Position numbers and translations under genes: made by a program
The notes under the pieces: model-generated
Databases searched by the model: none
What the model was told of the DNA's origin: nothing
What the model saw: the letters and a program-made list of their open reading frames with translations, nothing else
Origin: Desulfacinum infernum DSM 9756
Lineage (GTDB): Bacteria; Desulfobacterota; Syntrophobacteria; Syntrophobacterales; DSM-9756
NCBI RefSeq assembly: GCF_900129305.1
Contig: NZ_FQVB01000037.1
Span: forward strand, 1 to 34,890
Direction: 5' to 3'
Length of the DNA stretch: 34,890 nucleotides
Part shown: piece by piece, positions 15,707 through 23,793 of the stretch
How positions within the stretch are numbered: position 1 is the first letter of the stretch
Layout: each line of letters starts with the position of its first letter

Positions 15707-16909
15707 TCAGGGACCGCTTGTCTCGCCGGACGTTTTCCTGAACGAAGGTTCCAGAGGCAGAACGAGCCGGATCACGTTTCTTCCCGATTCACTCCTGACC
15801 TGGAGCGTCGGCTCATGTTCTTCCAGGGCCAGCAGGCCGCAATAGAGCCACAGAGCGGCCTTCATGTCCCGCTGGGTAAAAGACTCCAGATCCAGAATGC
15901 CCTGGGGGCTGATTTCCAGCAGATCCCTGTCCAGCGCCCGCGAGCCGTTCTCCTCGATGGACACGACGAATCGGTCCTCGTCCGCTTGGGATTGCACCAG
16001 GATGCGCGATCCCTTGTTGAAAAAGGCGCTGCGGAAGGAAAAGACGAGCAGTCCGTCGAAACAGGTGGCGAAGTCCCGATAGCGCCCGAACATCAGGGGC
16101 AGGGGAGACCTCTTGTAGGTGATCTCGGGAAGCGGTGCATCGGTCAGGCCGGCCAACGTCTCCCGCATGCTCTGGACGGAACTGGCGATCACTTGCCCCA
16201 TGTCCACCAAGTAGGCGTAATTCTGGCTCAAGGCCAGATGCTTGTCGCGCACGCACCGGAACATGGTGGCCAAGGCGCGCAGTTGGGAACCGGTCTTCTT
16301 CAGGTCCTCTGTGATCACCTTGAGCATGTCCGGTTGCGCGACCGCGTCGGATTGAAGCCTTTCGGTTCGGAAGGCGTTGAGGTCTACCCTGGCGGCGCAA
16401 CTGGCCCACAGCGCCTGGGCCAGTTCCGAGACCGTGCCCAACATCTGCCCCCAGAGACTCCAGGGGTAGGTCTCCTGGATTCCATGGGCCATCAGGGGAT
16501 ACCGTTCCCGAAGCGTCCTGGCCCGGTGCACCTCTCCGTCGAAGGCCTCGCATATCTTCAGGGCGTAGTGGATGGGGATCCGTGCCTTCAGTTCTTCGTC
16601 CAGACAAACACCGCACCGGGAACTTCCCTCCGGCGTCTCCTCTTCCATGGCCGTCCAGCGGATGGTTCCGGTGACGTTGACCACGTCCCCGTTCAGGGCG
16701 ACCCCCAGCAGGACACGGGTGCCGGGCTGGGGAAAGCGAGCCGAAAGGGACTGGATGCCCAGCCCTCGCAGGCTGAGATCCAGGAGCGTGGCGGCGTAGC
16801 TCTGCTGGGTCTGCAATTCCGTCACATGGGTCGGAAGGTGGATCGGAACCCGGAAATGCTTGCGCCTTTCCCTCGACGTTCCCTGCAGCCCACCGGTGGT
16901 CGCCCCCAC
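15707..16909 (-). CDS. PilZ-domain protein with a C-terminal kinase-ATPase-like region
   Basis: The 400-residue protein starts at a GTG (16909) with GGAGG seven bases upstream. The N-terminal PilZ domain (about 13-110) has the c-di-GMP-binding signature: R16xxxR20 in RRKHFR and D44xS46xxG49 in DLSLRG. Residues 130-280 are helical without a recognised domain. The C-terminal 110 residues (LLVFSFRSAFFNKGSRILVQ, then RFVVSIEENG, through LWLYCGLLALEEHEPTL to VIRLVLPL) resemble a degenerate GHKL/HATPase fold lacking the G-boxes; this is tentative. It probably passes c-di-GMP status to the adjacent envelope-polysaccharide system. It is transcribed divergently from the sigma-54 regulator. Confidence 0.82.
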   Translation of the reverse strand: MGATTGGLQGTSRERRKHFRVPIHLPTHVTELQTQQSYAATLLDLSLRGLGIQSLSARFPQPGTRVLLGVALNGDVVNVTGTIRWTAMEEETPEGSSRCGVCLDEELKARIPIHYALKICEAFDGEVHRARTLRERYPLMAHGIQETYPWSLWGQMLGTVSELAQALWASCAARVDLNAFRTERLQSDAVAQPDMLKVITEDLKKTGSQLRALATMFRCVRDKHLALSQNYAYLVDMGQVIASSVQSMRETLAGLTDAPLPEITYKRSPLPLMFGRYRDFATCFDGLLVFSFRSAFFNKGSRILVQSQADEDRFVVSIEENGSRALDRDLLEISPQGILDLESFTQRDMKAALWLYCGLLALEEHEPTLQVRSESGRNVIRLVLPLEPSFRKTSGETSGP

Positions 16910-17029
16910 TTCGTTCCTCCCCGCATCTGCACCTGAGCTTTCAGTTCATGGCATCCAGGAGGTCATCCGAGAATGCTTCTCCACTTCCAAGCCGAGACTC
17001 TCGAGACTCCGCCCGCCGTCTCGTCCCGG

Positions 17030-17093
17030 AACTTTTCGAAGCCCCCAAAAGGCTTCACTACGAAAAAAACGGTCCCTTTCTCGTCGTCGGAAA
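17030..17093 (-). repeat. Dispersed hairpin repeat, degenerate copy D
   Basis: The minus strand shows GGGACCGTTTTTTTCGTAGTG, then the hairpin arms GAAGCCTTTTGGGGGCTTC and a trailing GGGACG. The layout matches copies A-C but with substitutions in the stem that keep pairing. Confidence 0.5.
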
Positions 17094-17362
17094 GCCCCCA
17101 GACCCGGTTCTCCAAGCTGTTCCCAACACTCCCGGATCTTTCCTGGATACGGGCGGAAATCAGCCCTCAAGGCAGCAATTAATGTGCCATGGGGAAAACT
17201 CCAACAGGCGGGCCGATGGCGGCCGGGAACCCTGGAGACAATATCAAGGAATTTCGGTGTCTAATGAGGGCCCGGTCGCGCCCTGTCCACCCATGGTCCG
17301 TTTCTCAGCCGGGGCTGCACGAGGAAGGAGATGCAACGGAGTTCCCTCATGGGGACCCTTTT

Positions 17363-17393
17363 GTTTCACAGGGCATGCAATTCGTTTCACAGG
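17363..17393 (+). promoter_or_regulatory. Direct repeat GTTTCACAGG x2, possible activator site
   Basis: GTTTCACAGG occurs at 17363-17372 and 17384-17393, exactly 21 bp apart (two helical turns), and a partial third copy GTTTCATGG lies at 17440. They sit about 200 bp upstream of the candidate sigma-54 promoter, where enhancer sites are expected. Functional role is inference. Confidence 0.3.
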
Positions 17394-17591
17394 CTCCTTG
17401 AGCTCCCTCGGGAAAGACTAAAAGCTTGATGTTCCACACGTTTCATGGCTTTCGGCCGGACAAGGAAGTGAAAAACGTTGCACATAATGCGCAGTTGATT
17501 GCGCTTGGGAGGGGAACGCAGGGGTGGCGGAATGCCTCGGCAAATGGACAAGGCATGGCAAACACAAGAAAAAACGTGCTTCCTGGGCGGC

Positions 17592-17607
17592 TGGCATGCT
17601 TTTGGCT
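17592..17607 (+). promoter_or_regulatory. Candidate sigma-54 promoter upstream of the EPS regulator
   Basis: TGGCATGCTTTTGGCT has a full -24 box (TGGCAT) and the GG-N10-GC spacing; the -12 box is TGGC rather than TTGC. It is about 120 nt before the regulator's ATG at 17729. Confidence 0.35.
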
Positions 17608-17728
17608 CTACCCCTTGCACACCGCGGGCGGCGCGGTGAGCGCCTCAGGGCGCGGGAAGGCAACGGCGGCGGTTCGGGTTGAGACCCGGCGTCGCATCGT
17701 GAGTTCAGCCACCACGAGACCAAAAGCC

Positions 17729-19096
17729 ATGGACGACTCCAGGAGGAAGCCGGTCCTTATTTGTGCCCGGCAGGATGCCTACGGCCTCTATCTGAGCAGC
17801 CTGGTGGGACAGCTTGGAATCCCCCGCCATGTGGTCTGCGCTGAGCGCATCGATCGGACGTTGCTGGACAAAATCCGCCCGGTGCTGGCCGTGGTGGAAA
17901 CTATGGGCGATGAACTGCCTTCGGTTTTCGCTGGAAGGGGGCGCCAAGGCGGCGACCTGCGGGCCCTGTTCGTCGCCGAGAGCCAGGACGGCGTTGGGGG
18001 GCGCGTGGAAAAGAGAGACGGTTGCACCATCTTCTTCAAGCCCATTCAGCCCGAGAGGTTCACCCGCCATGTGTGGGAGATCCTGGTGGGCCGCGTGGAG
18101 ACGGATTCCTTTCGGCCGTTGTGCGAACCCTATCTCATCGGCAACTCGCAGGCCATCGATCAGATCCGCAGGACCATCGCCAAGATCAGCGCCACGGACC
18201 TGACGGTGCTCATCGGCGGCGAGACGGGAACAGGAAAGGGGCTGGTGGCCCTGGCCATCCACAACAACTCGCCCCGGCGATCCGGGCCCTTTCTGGAGGT
18301 CAACTGCGCCAACATCCCTTCGTCGCTCCTGGAAAGCGAGCTCTTCGGCTACAAGAAGGGCGCCTTTACGGGGGCGTGGGGCGACAAGCCCGGCAAGTTC
18401 GATCTGGCCGAGTCGGGGACGCTTTTTCTGGACGAGATTTCGGAGATGGCCCAGGCCATGCAAGCCAAGCTGCTGCAGGTCCTCCAGGACGGGGAATATT
18501 CGCCCATCGGAAGCGTGGAAAACAAAAAGGCGGACGTTCGTATCATCTCCGCCACCAACGCCGCCCTGGAGCAGCTGGTGGAGCAGGGGCGTTTCCGGAA
18601 CGACCTCTACTACCGCCTCAAGGTGATCACGCTCCATCTGCCCCCCTTGCGGGAACGCAAGGAGGACATCGGGCCCCTTCGGGAGCATTTCCTGGAAAAG
18701 TACGCCATCCTCTACGAAAAGAAGCCCAAGGCCCTGTCCAAGGATTTCTGCCTGATGCTGGAGGACCACGACTGGCCGGGAAACGTTCGGGAACTGGAAA
18801 ACGTCATCAAGAGCGTGGTGGCGCTGGGCAACGAGAGCATGGCCCTGGAGGGCCTTCAGCGAAACCGGGTCGGGGAGCGGCGGCGATCGGAAGGGGAACT
18901 GGACCTGGCGGAATTCCGCCGGTCCATACGCCGGCGATCCCTGCGGGAGATATCGCAGCAGGTGGCCGAACGGGCGGAGCGCAAGGCCATCGAAGAGGCC
19001 CTGGAACACACCCAGGGGAACAAGAAGGCGGCCGCGCGGCTGCTCCAGGTGAGCTACAAGGGTCTGCTCGGGAAGATCAAGGCTTACGGTCTGTGA
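17729..19096 (+). CDS. Sigma-54-dependent regulator with degenerate receiver (PrsR-like)
   Basis: The 455-residue protein has an N-terminal receiver-like domain (about 1-115): PVLICARQDAYG, VLAVVETMGDELP and the conserved Lys in FFKPIQPERF. The acidic pair is missing, and the phospho-acceptor position appears to be Glu (VVETMGD). The AAA+ domain (about 135-370) has Walker A GETGTGKG, GAFTGA, Walker B GTLFLDEIS and WPGNVRELENV. A Fis-type helix-turn-helix ends the protein (KAIEEALEHTQGNKKAAARLL). It should activate sigma-54 promoters, probably those of the EPS and acyltransferase operons, apparently without phosphorylation. The ATG at 17729 starts the recognisable domain; a GTG at 17699 is an alternative. 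It lies 36 nt before the chain-length gene. Confidence 0.88.
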   Translation: MDDSRRKPVLICARQDAYGLYLSSLVGQLGIPRHVVCAERIDRTLLDKIRPVLAVVETMGDELPSVFAGRGRQGGDLRALFVAESQDGVGGRVEKRDGCTIFFKPIQPERFTRHVWEILVGRVETDSFRPLCEPYLIGNSQAIDQIRRTIAKISATDLTVLIGGETGTGKGLVALAIHNNSPRRSGPFLEVNCANIPSSLLESELFGYKKGAFTGAWGDKPGKFDLAESGTLFLDEISEMAQAMQAKLLQVLQDGEYSPIGSVENKKADVRIISATNAALEQLVEQGRFRNDLYYRLKVITLHLPPLRERKEDIGPLREHFLEKYAILYEKKPKALSKDFCLMLEDHDWPGNVRELENVIKSVVALGNESMALEGLQRNRVGERRRSEGELDLAEFRRSIRRRSLREISQQVAERAERKAIEEALEHTQGNKKAAARLLQVSYKGLLGKIKAYGL

Positions 19097-19132
19097 GGAA
19101 GCCGAGTTTCACCAGCACAGGGATGGAGAGTC

Positions 19133-20698
19133 ATGCAACTGCCTAAACTGGATTTGGAACCGTATGTGGACATGGCCTGGAGGCGCAAGTGGTGGATCCT
19201 CGCTCCCACCCTGGTGGGGCTCGTGGTCGGCCTCGTGGTGCTCCAAGTCTCTCCGAAGATCTATCAGGCCTCCACCCTGATCCTGGTGGAGCCGCAGCGT
19301 ATCCCCACGGGCTACGTGCGGCCCACGGTCACCCAGGACGTGGCCAGCCGGCTTCGGACCATCTCCGAGCAGGTCAACAGCCGAACCAACCTGGAGCGGA
19401 TCATCGAGGAGTTCAAGCTCTACCGGAAGCCGGAAGACCGCGTCCAGGACCTCATCTCCAAGGTCCGGCGCAAGATCAACATCTGGCGGCACGGGGAAGA
19501 GGCGGCCGTCAAGCAGGAAGAGGCGTCGGTGGCCACGGCGGATCTGGTGGCCAAGCTCCGGTCCCGGATCGGCATCAATGTGGACCGAAGCGGCTCGTCC
19601 TTTCGTATCTCGTTCCGCTGGCACGATCCCGCCACGGCGGCGGCCGTGACCAATGCCATCGCCTCCCAGTTCATCGAACAGAACCTGAAGGTGCGGGAGG
19701 AGATGGCCATGGGTACCACGGCCTTTCTGAGAAACGAGGTGGAGAAACTCCGCCGGGATCTGGCCGAGCGGGAAAAGCAAGTGGAGGCGTTCAAGCAGAA
19801 GCACATGGGGATGCTGCCGGACCAGCTGGAAACCAACCTGAGCATCCTGAATCAGCTCCAGCAGGAAATGAACGCGCTGCAGCAGCGGATCGACGAACAG
19901 AAAAGACAGGAGCTTCTGGTGCAGGAGCGGCTCCAGGACGCCAAGGCCGGCCGGCTGAATCTTTCCGGCGCCGGGCTGCCGGGGGAGCGGCAGAAGACTC
20001 CGGAGGCCCAGCAGCTGGAAGCCCTGGAGGAGAAACTCAAGCAGGCCCGGGTTCGCTACACGGAGAAACACCCGGACATCATCTCGCTCAAGCGCACCAT
20101 CGAGCGGCTGCGCGAGGAGGTGGCCCGGGTGGGTGTCTACGTTCAGGGTGACGGGCTGCCGGGGCAGGGGCAGTTGAGTCCGCGTCAGGTCCTGGAGCTC
20201 CAGCTGGAGAAGCTCCGAAAGGAGATGGAGGCCAACGAGGCCCAGCTGGGGGAGATCAAGGCGAAGATCGCCGAATACCGGGACCGGGTGGAGAAGACGC
20301 CCGCCGTGGGCCTGGAGCTTGGAAACATCCTGCGGGACTACAACACGGTGCGATCCCGCTACACCAGCATGGTGGCCAAGCTGCTGGACGCGGAAATGGC
20401 CGAGGAGCTGGAAAAGCGGCAGAAGGGTGAGCAGTTCCGGATCCTGGATCCGGCGGTCGCTCCTTCCAAACCGGTGGAGCCCGATGCCAAGAAGATCATG
20501 ACGCTGGCCCTGGTGCTGGGCCTGGGTTTGGGCGGCGGCGTGGCCTATGCCCTGGAGCTCCTGGATCCCCGGTTCTACCGGCCGGAAGAGGTGGAAAGCT
20601 ACCTCAACACCCGGGTGCTGGTGAGTCTGCCCCGGCTGGAGGACGAAAACCAGAAGCATCGTTGGTGGGGCCTCGGACTGAAAAGGAAGGCCGCCTGA
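19133..20698 (+). CDS. Polysaccharide chain-length determinant (Wzz/GNVR, XrtA-type)
   Basis: The 521-residue inner-membrane protein has two membrane segments (WWILAPTLVGLVVGLVVL near 19-38 and MTLALVLGLGLGGGVAYAL near 457-476) enclosing a large periplasmic coiled coil, as in polysaccharide copolymerases. The N-terminal Wzz domain has IYQASTLILVEPQRIP. The GNVR-type region contains LELGNILRDYNTVRSRYTSM and the Pro-rich EQFRILDPAVAPSKPVEPD just before the second membrane segment. It controls chain length and couples polymerisation to export with the next-encoded kinase. The length fits the XrtA-associated form (about 500). ATG at 19133 with GGATGGAGAG. Followed by the kinase 45 nt later. Confidence 0.92.
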   Translation: MQLPKLDLEPYVDMAWRRKWWILAPTLVGLVVGLVVLQVSPKIYQASTLILVEPQRIPTGYVRPTVTQDVASRLRTISEQVNSRTNLERIIEEFKLYRKPEDRVQDLISKVRRKINIWRHGEEAAVKQEEASVATADLVAKLRSRIGINVDRSGSSFRISFRWHDPATAAAVTNAIASQFIEQNLKVREEMAMGTTAFLRNEVEKLRRDLAEREKQVEAFKQKHMGMLPDQLETNLSILNQLQQEMNALQQRIDEQKRQELLVQERLQDAKAGRLNLSGAGLPGERQKTPEAQQLEALEEKLKQARVRYTEKHPDIISLKRTIERLREEVARVGVYVQGDGLPGQGQLSPRQVLELQLEKLRKEMEANEAQLGEIKAKIAEYRDRVEKTPAVGLELGNILRDYNTVRSRYTSMVAKLLDAEMAEELEKRQKGEQFRILDPAVAPSKPVEPDAKKIMTLALVLGLGLGGGVAYALELLDPRFYRPEEVESYLNTRVLVSLPRLEDENQKHRWWGLGLKRKAA

Positions 20699-20743
20699 GA
20701 CGGGGGCTGAATCGTTCCACGTGACTGCGGGACAGGATGAATC

Positions 20744-21574
20744 ATGGGTAAGATTTACGAAGCGCTGGAAAGGGCCAAGAAATCGCCGAAAAGGGAAACA
20801 GGTCCCCGTCGCGGGGTGGTCGTCCCGAGCCTGCCCGCCTCCCCCGGTGGGCTGGTGGTTCTCGATGAGCCGGGGTCTCCCACCGCGGAATGCTTTCGTT
20901 TCCTGCGTTCCGTGTTGGTCCGCCCCATGGAGGGGGATCCGCCCCGGACGATCCTGGTCACCAGCCCCCTGATCGGGGACGGCAAGACGTACGTGGCCTC
21001 GAACCTGGCGGCCGCCATCAGCCAGGGTCTGGACGAGTGGGTTCTCCTGATGGATTGCGATCTGAGGTATCCGCGCCTGGACCGCGTCTTCGGTCTCCAT
21101 GGCGGACACCGGGGCCTTTCCACGTATCTCACCAGCGATACGCCCCTGGATCAGCTCCTGAGGAAAACCCCGGTCCACAAGCTCACCATCCTGCCGGGAG
21201 GCAATTCCACCCACCAGCCCACGGAGCTGCTCACATCGGAAAAGATGCTTCGGCTGATTCGGGAGGTTCGGGACCGGTATCCGGATCGGTTCGTGGTCAT
21301 GGACAGCACGCCGTTGGAACTGGCTCCGGAGACCTTCGTGATCGCCAACGAGGTGGATGCGGTGATCCTGGTGGTGCGGCGGGGTCGCACGCCGAGAAAC
21401 GCGGTCCGAAACGCCGTGAACCGCATCCGCCGTGAGAAGCTGCTGGGCGTGGTCTTCAACGACTACGACAAGAGCTCCAAGGTCTACAAGAAGTACAAGT
21501 ACACCCCTGTGTTCGGAAACCACGAAGGGGAAGAGGAGCCCACGGGGGGCGGCGGGGAAAAGGCGGCCGAATAG
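20744..21574 (+). CDS. CpsD/CapB-like tyrosine autokinase of EPS locus
   Basis: The 276-residue P-loop protein has Walker A (LVTSPLIGDGKTYVASNLA), Walker A' (VLLMDCDLRYPR) and Walker B (FVVMDSTPLEL). The C-terminal stretch contains five tyrosines (DYDKSSKVYKKYKYTPVF), a likely autophosphorylation cluster. N-terminal KIYEALERAKK is the usual XrtA-associated kinase start. It acts in the cytosol with the Wzz-like protein encoded just upstream to regulate polymer length. RBS weak; ATG at 20744. It is 26 nt from the sugar transferase gene. Confidence 0.9.
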   Translation: MGKIYEALERAKKSPKRETGPRRGVVVPSLPASPGGLVVLDEPGSPTAECFRFLRSVLVRPMEGDPPRTILVTSPLIGDGKTYVASNLAAAISQGLDEWVLLMDCDLRYPRLDRVFGLHGGHRGLSTYLTSDTPLDQLLRKTPVHKLTILPGGNSTHQPTELLTSEKMLRLIREVRDRYPDRFVVMDSTPLELAPETFVIANEVDAVILVVRRGRTPRNAVRNAVNRIRREKLLGVVFNDYDKSSKVYKKYKYTPVFGNHEGEEEPTGGGGEKAAE

Positions 21575-21600
21575 ACGCTTTCGAGAGGGGCTGACGGTTC

Positions 21601-22995
21601 ATGCTCAAGTTCTTTCACACCTACTTTCCCATTCGAAACCTGCTCTTCTTCCTGGGCGAGGGAGCCCTCATCTTCGGCTCCCTCGTGGCGGCGTCCCATG
21701 TGGCCCTGGATCTGTGGGAGCCGACCGCGGGGGCCCGCCACAGCATGGGGCTTCGGATGCTCATCACCACGGTGGTGGTCCAACTGAGCCTCTATTACCA
21801 CGAACTCTACGAGATCAAGGCCCGCGAGAGCGTCTTCGAGCTGGGAACCCGCATCCTGCAGGCCCTGGGGATGGCCTGCATCCTGCTCGCCGGCCTCTAT
21901 TATCTGGATCGGAAACTCATCATCGCCAACAAGATCTTCTTCCTGGCCCTTTTTCTGCTCGTCTTCGGCCTCTTGTCCTGGCGTTTCGCCTACCAGTTCA
22001 TCTGTGAGCGGAAGTTGCTCACCGAACGCATCTTCTTGCTGGGAAACGGACAGCTGGCGAACCTGATCGCCCGCGAGATCAATCGGAACCTGGACAGCGG
22101 CTACGTGGTGAACGCCCTGGTGGATCCTCTCGCGGCCGCGGACCGGCATCCCGTCTGGAACTGCCCCATCCACCGGGACTACGACACCTTGTGCGAAAAG
22201 GCCTTGGGGGAGGGGATCCGAAAGATCGTGGTGGCCCTGGATGAACGTCGGGGGAACTTTCCGGTCGGGGCCCTTCTCAAGTGCAAGATGATGGGGATTT
22301 CCGTCCTGGACGGCGTCGCTTTCTACGAGGCCCTGAGCGGGCGGATTCCGGTGGAAAGGGCCAATCCCAGCTGGCTGATCTTTTCCGAAGGGTTCCGGCG
22401 CCATCGCCTGCTCACGGCGGGCAAGAGGCTTCTGGACATCGCCTTCGCCCTCGCCGGGCTGGTGCTCACCGCCCCGGTCATGGTCTTGGTGGCCTGCGCC
22501 GTGAAGTTCACTTCCGAGGGTCCCGTCTTTTTCCGCCAGGAACGGGTGGGGCAGTACGAGCGGCCCATTGAGATCATCAAGTTCCGGACCATGGTCAAGG
22601 ACGCCGAAAAGCGAACGGGAGCCGTGTGGGCCGGCGAGAACGATCCGCGCGTGACCCCTGTGGGCCGGGTGCTTCGGAAACTCCGCCTGGATGAACTGCC
22701 CCAGTTCTGGAACGTGCTCCGGGGGGACATGAGTTTCGTGGGCCCGAGGCCGGAGAGGCCCGTCTTCGTGGCCCGTCTCAAGGAGCAGATTCCCTTTTAC
22801 GGTGAGCGCCACGTGGTGAAACCCGGCATCACGGGGTGGGCCCAGGTGAACTACGGCTACGGCGCCTCGGAGGAGGACGCCCTGAGGAAGCTGGAATACG
22901 ACCTTTTCTACATCAAGCACATGTCCCTTTTCCTGGATCTGTACGTGGTCTTGAAAACCGTTCAGATCGTGCTCTTCGGAAAAGGCGCCCGCTAG
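21601..22995 (+). CDS. Initiating sugar-phosphate transferase (EpsB/WbaP-like, TIGR03013 type)
   Basis: The 464-residue protein has four to five N-terminal membrane segments, a CoA-binding-like domain (RIFLLGNGQLANLIAREI), and a C-terminal bacterial sugar transferase domain (about 275-464). This includes the transferase helix KRLLDIAFALAGLVLTAPVM and the motifs FFRQERVGQ, IIKFRTMVKDAEKRTG, VTPVGRVLRKLRLDELPQFWNVLRG and MSFVGPRPERP. It transfers a hexose phosphate from UDP-sugar to undecaprenyl phosphate, the first step in polymer synthesis at the inner membrane. The sugar cannot be told. XrtA-type loci carry this form after the kinase, as here. Start ATG at 21601 with GAGAGGGG upstream. Confidence 0.93.
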   Translation: MLKFFHTYFPIRNLLFFLGEGALIFGSLVAASHVALDLWEPTAGARHSMGLRMLITTVVVQLSLYYHELYEIKARESVFELGTRILQALGMACILLAGLYYLDRKLIIANKIFFLALFLLVFGLLSWRFAYQFICERKLLTERIFLLGNGQLANLIAREINRNLDSGYVVNALVDPLAAADRHPVWNCPIHRDYDTLCEKALGEGIRKIVVALDERRGNFPVGALLKCKMMGISVLDGVAFYEALSGRIPVERANPSWLIFSEGFRRHRLLTAGKRLLDIAFALAGLVLTAPVMVLVACAVKFTSEGPVFFRQERVGQYERPIEIIKFRTMVKDAEKRTGAVWAGENDPRVTPVGRVLRKLRLDELPQFWNVLRGDMSFVGPRPERPVFVARLKEQIPFYGERHVVKPGITGWAQVNYGYGASEEDALRKLEYDLFYIKHMSLFLDLYVVLKTVQIVLFGKGAR

Positions 22996-23093
22996 GAGGC
23001 CCTCCTGGAGGGATCCAGACCTTGTTCTTGCTGTCGGTTGGGAAGAGGCCCTGTAACCGAGTTGGGCGAAGCCTGCCCTTCCGCCCCCCATTC

Positions 23094-23130
23094 CCGATTT
23101 CACGACTTCACGATTCACGACTTCACGAAC
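23094..23130 (+). repeat. Heptamer/octamer array H1 (CACGATT type)
   Basis: Four consecutive units, CACGACTT, CACGATT, CACGACTT and CACGAAC, sit in the gap before the export gene. Orientation is C-rich on the plus strand. Confidence 0.75.
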
Positions 23131-23144
23131 AAAAGGAGGACCCC

Positions 23145-23756
23145 ATGAAACGACGCACCCCTTGGATTACGGCACTGGCGGTATGGATGATCTTCTTCTC
23201 CACGGCCCTTGTTCAGGCGCAGGAGGCCAAGGAGGTCGTTCCCGGCCCCGAGGAGGCCCGGCCTCCCGAAGTGGGCGACTACGTCATCGGCAAGGGCGAC
23301 GCCCTGGAGATCTACGTGTGGCGGGAGCCGGAACTGACCCGGCAGACCCAGGTCCGTCTCGACGGCATGATCTCCCTTCCCCTCCTGGACGACATCCGGG
23401 CGGCGGGGCGCACCCCCATGGATCTCAAAAACGAGATTCAAAAGAGGCTTTCGGAGTTTCTGGAGCAGCCCGTGGTGAGCGTGATCGTGACGGCGTCGGC
23501 CAACAACAAGTACTACATGGTGGGCGAAGTGAATGCCCCCGGGGAACAGGACCTCATCAAGGATCTCACGATCCTGCAGGCCCTGGCCCGGGCCGGCGGT
23601 CTGACCGAGTGGGCCAACAAGAAACGGATCGTGATCCTGCGGCGGGAAAACGGAGTTGAAAAAAGGATGGTCGTCAACTACAACGATATCCTGCACGGTA
23701 AGTCTCCGGAACAGAACATCTACATCCATCCCAACGACACCATCGTTGTTCCATGA
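23145..23756 (+). CDS. XrtA-type polysaccharide export protein (Wza-like)
   Basis: The 203-residue protein has a cleavable signal peptide (ITALAVWMIFFSTALVQAQ). The Poly_export domain includes DYVIGKGDALEIYVWREPELTRQ, VRLDGMISLPLLDDIRAAG, and FLEQPVVSVIVTA. A SLBB-type segment contains YYMVGEVNAPGEQDL and ILQALARAGGLTEWANKKRI. It forms the outer-membrane channel for exported polysaccharide, with the beta-barrel protein next to it. Its short length matches the XrtA subfamily (TIGR03027) rather than full Wza. No lipobox is seen. The ATG at 23145 has AAGGAGGA upstream, following array H1. Confidence 0.92.
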   Translation: MKRRTPWITALAVWMIFFSTALVQAQEAKEVVPGPEEARPPEVGDYVIGKGDALEIYVWREPELTRQTQVRLDGMISLPLLDDIRAAGRTPMDLKNEIQKRLSEFLEQPVVSVIVTASANNKYYMVGEVNAPGEQDLIKDLTILQALARAGGLTEWANKKRIVILRRENGVEKRMVVNYNDILHGKSPEQNIYIHPNDTIVVP

Positions 23757-23793
23757 CAGGGGTTCATCCTAACCGCATGAGACAGGAGGGGTT

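Larger units (their letters stand above)
16910..17728. other. Long divergent regulatory region of the EPS locus, no gene
   Basis: This 819-nt gap separates the PilZ gene (minus) from the sigma-54 regulator (plus). It contains a VCCGAGAATGC-type motif (about 16968-16979), degenerate repeat copy D (17030-17093), two GTTTCACAGG direct repeats (17363-17393) and a candidate sigma-54 promoter (17592-17607). The open frame of the regulator extends to 17426 but that part is not protein-like. Confidence 0.6.

Noticed and set aside
17426-17728. N-terminal extension of the sigma-54 regulator to ATG 17426
   Set aside because: The 101 added residues are low in hydrophobic order, show no domain, and cover a candidate promoter and repeats; the receiver-like domain starts right after 17729.
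17705-21523. Large minus-strand ORFs (434 and 804 codons) opposite the regulator, chain-length and kinase genes
   Set aside because: They run across three clear plus-strand genes and have His/Gln/Leu-rich shadow composition.
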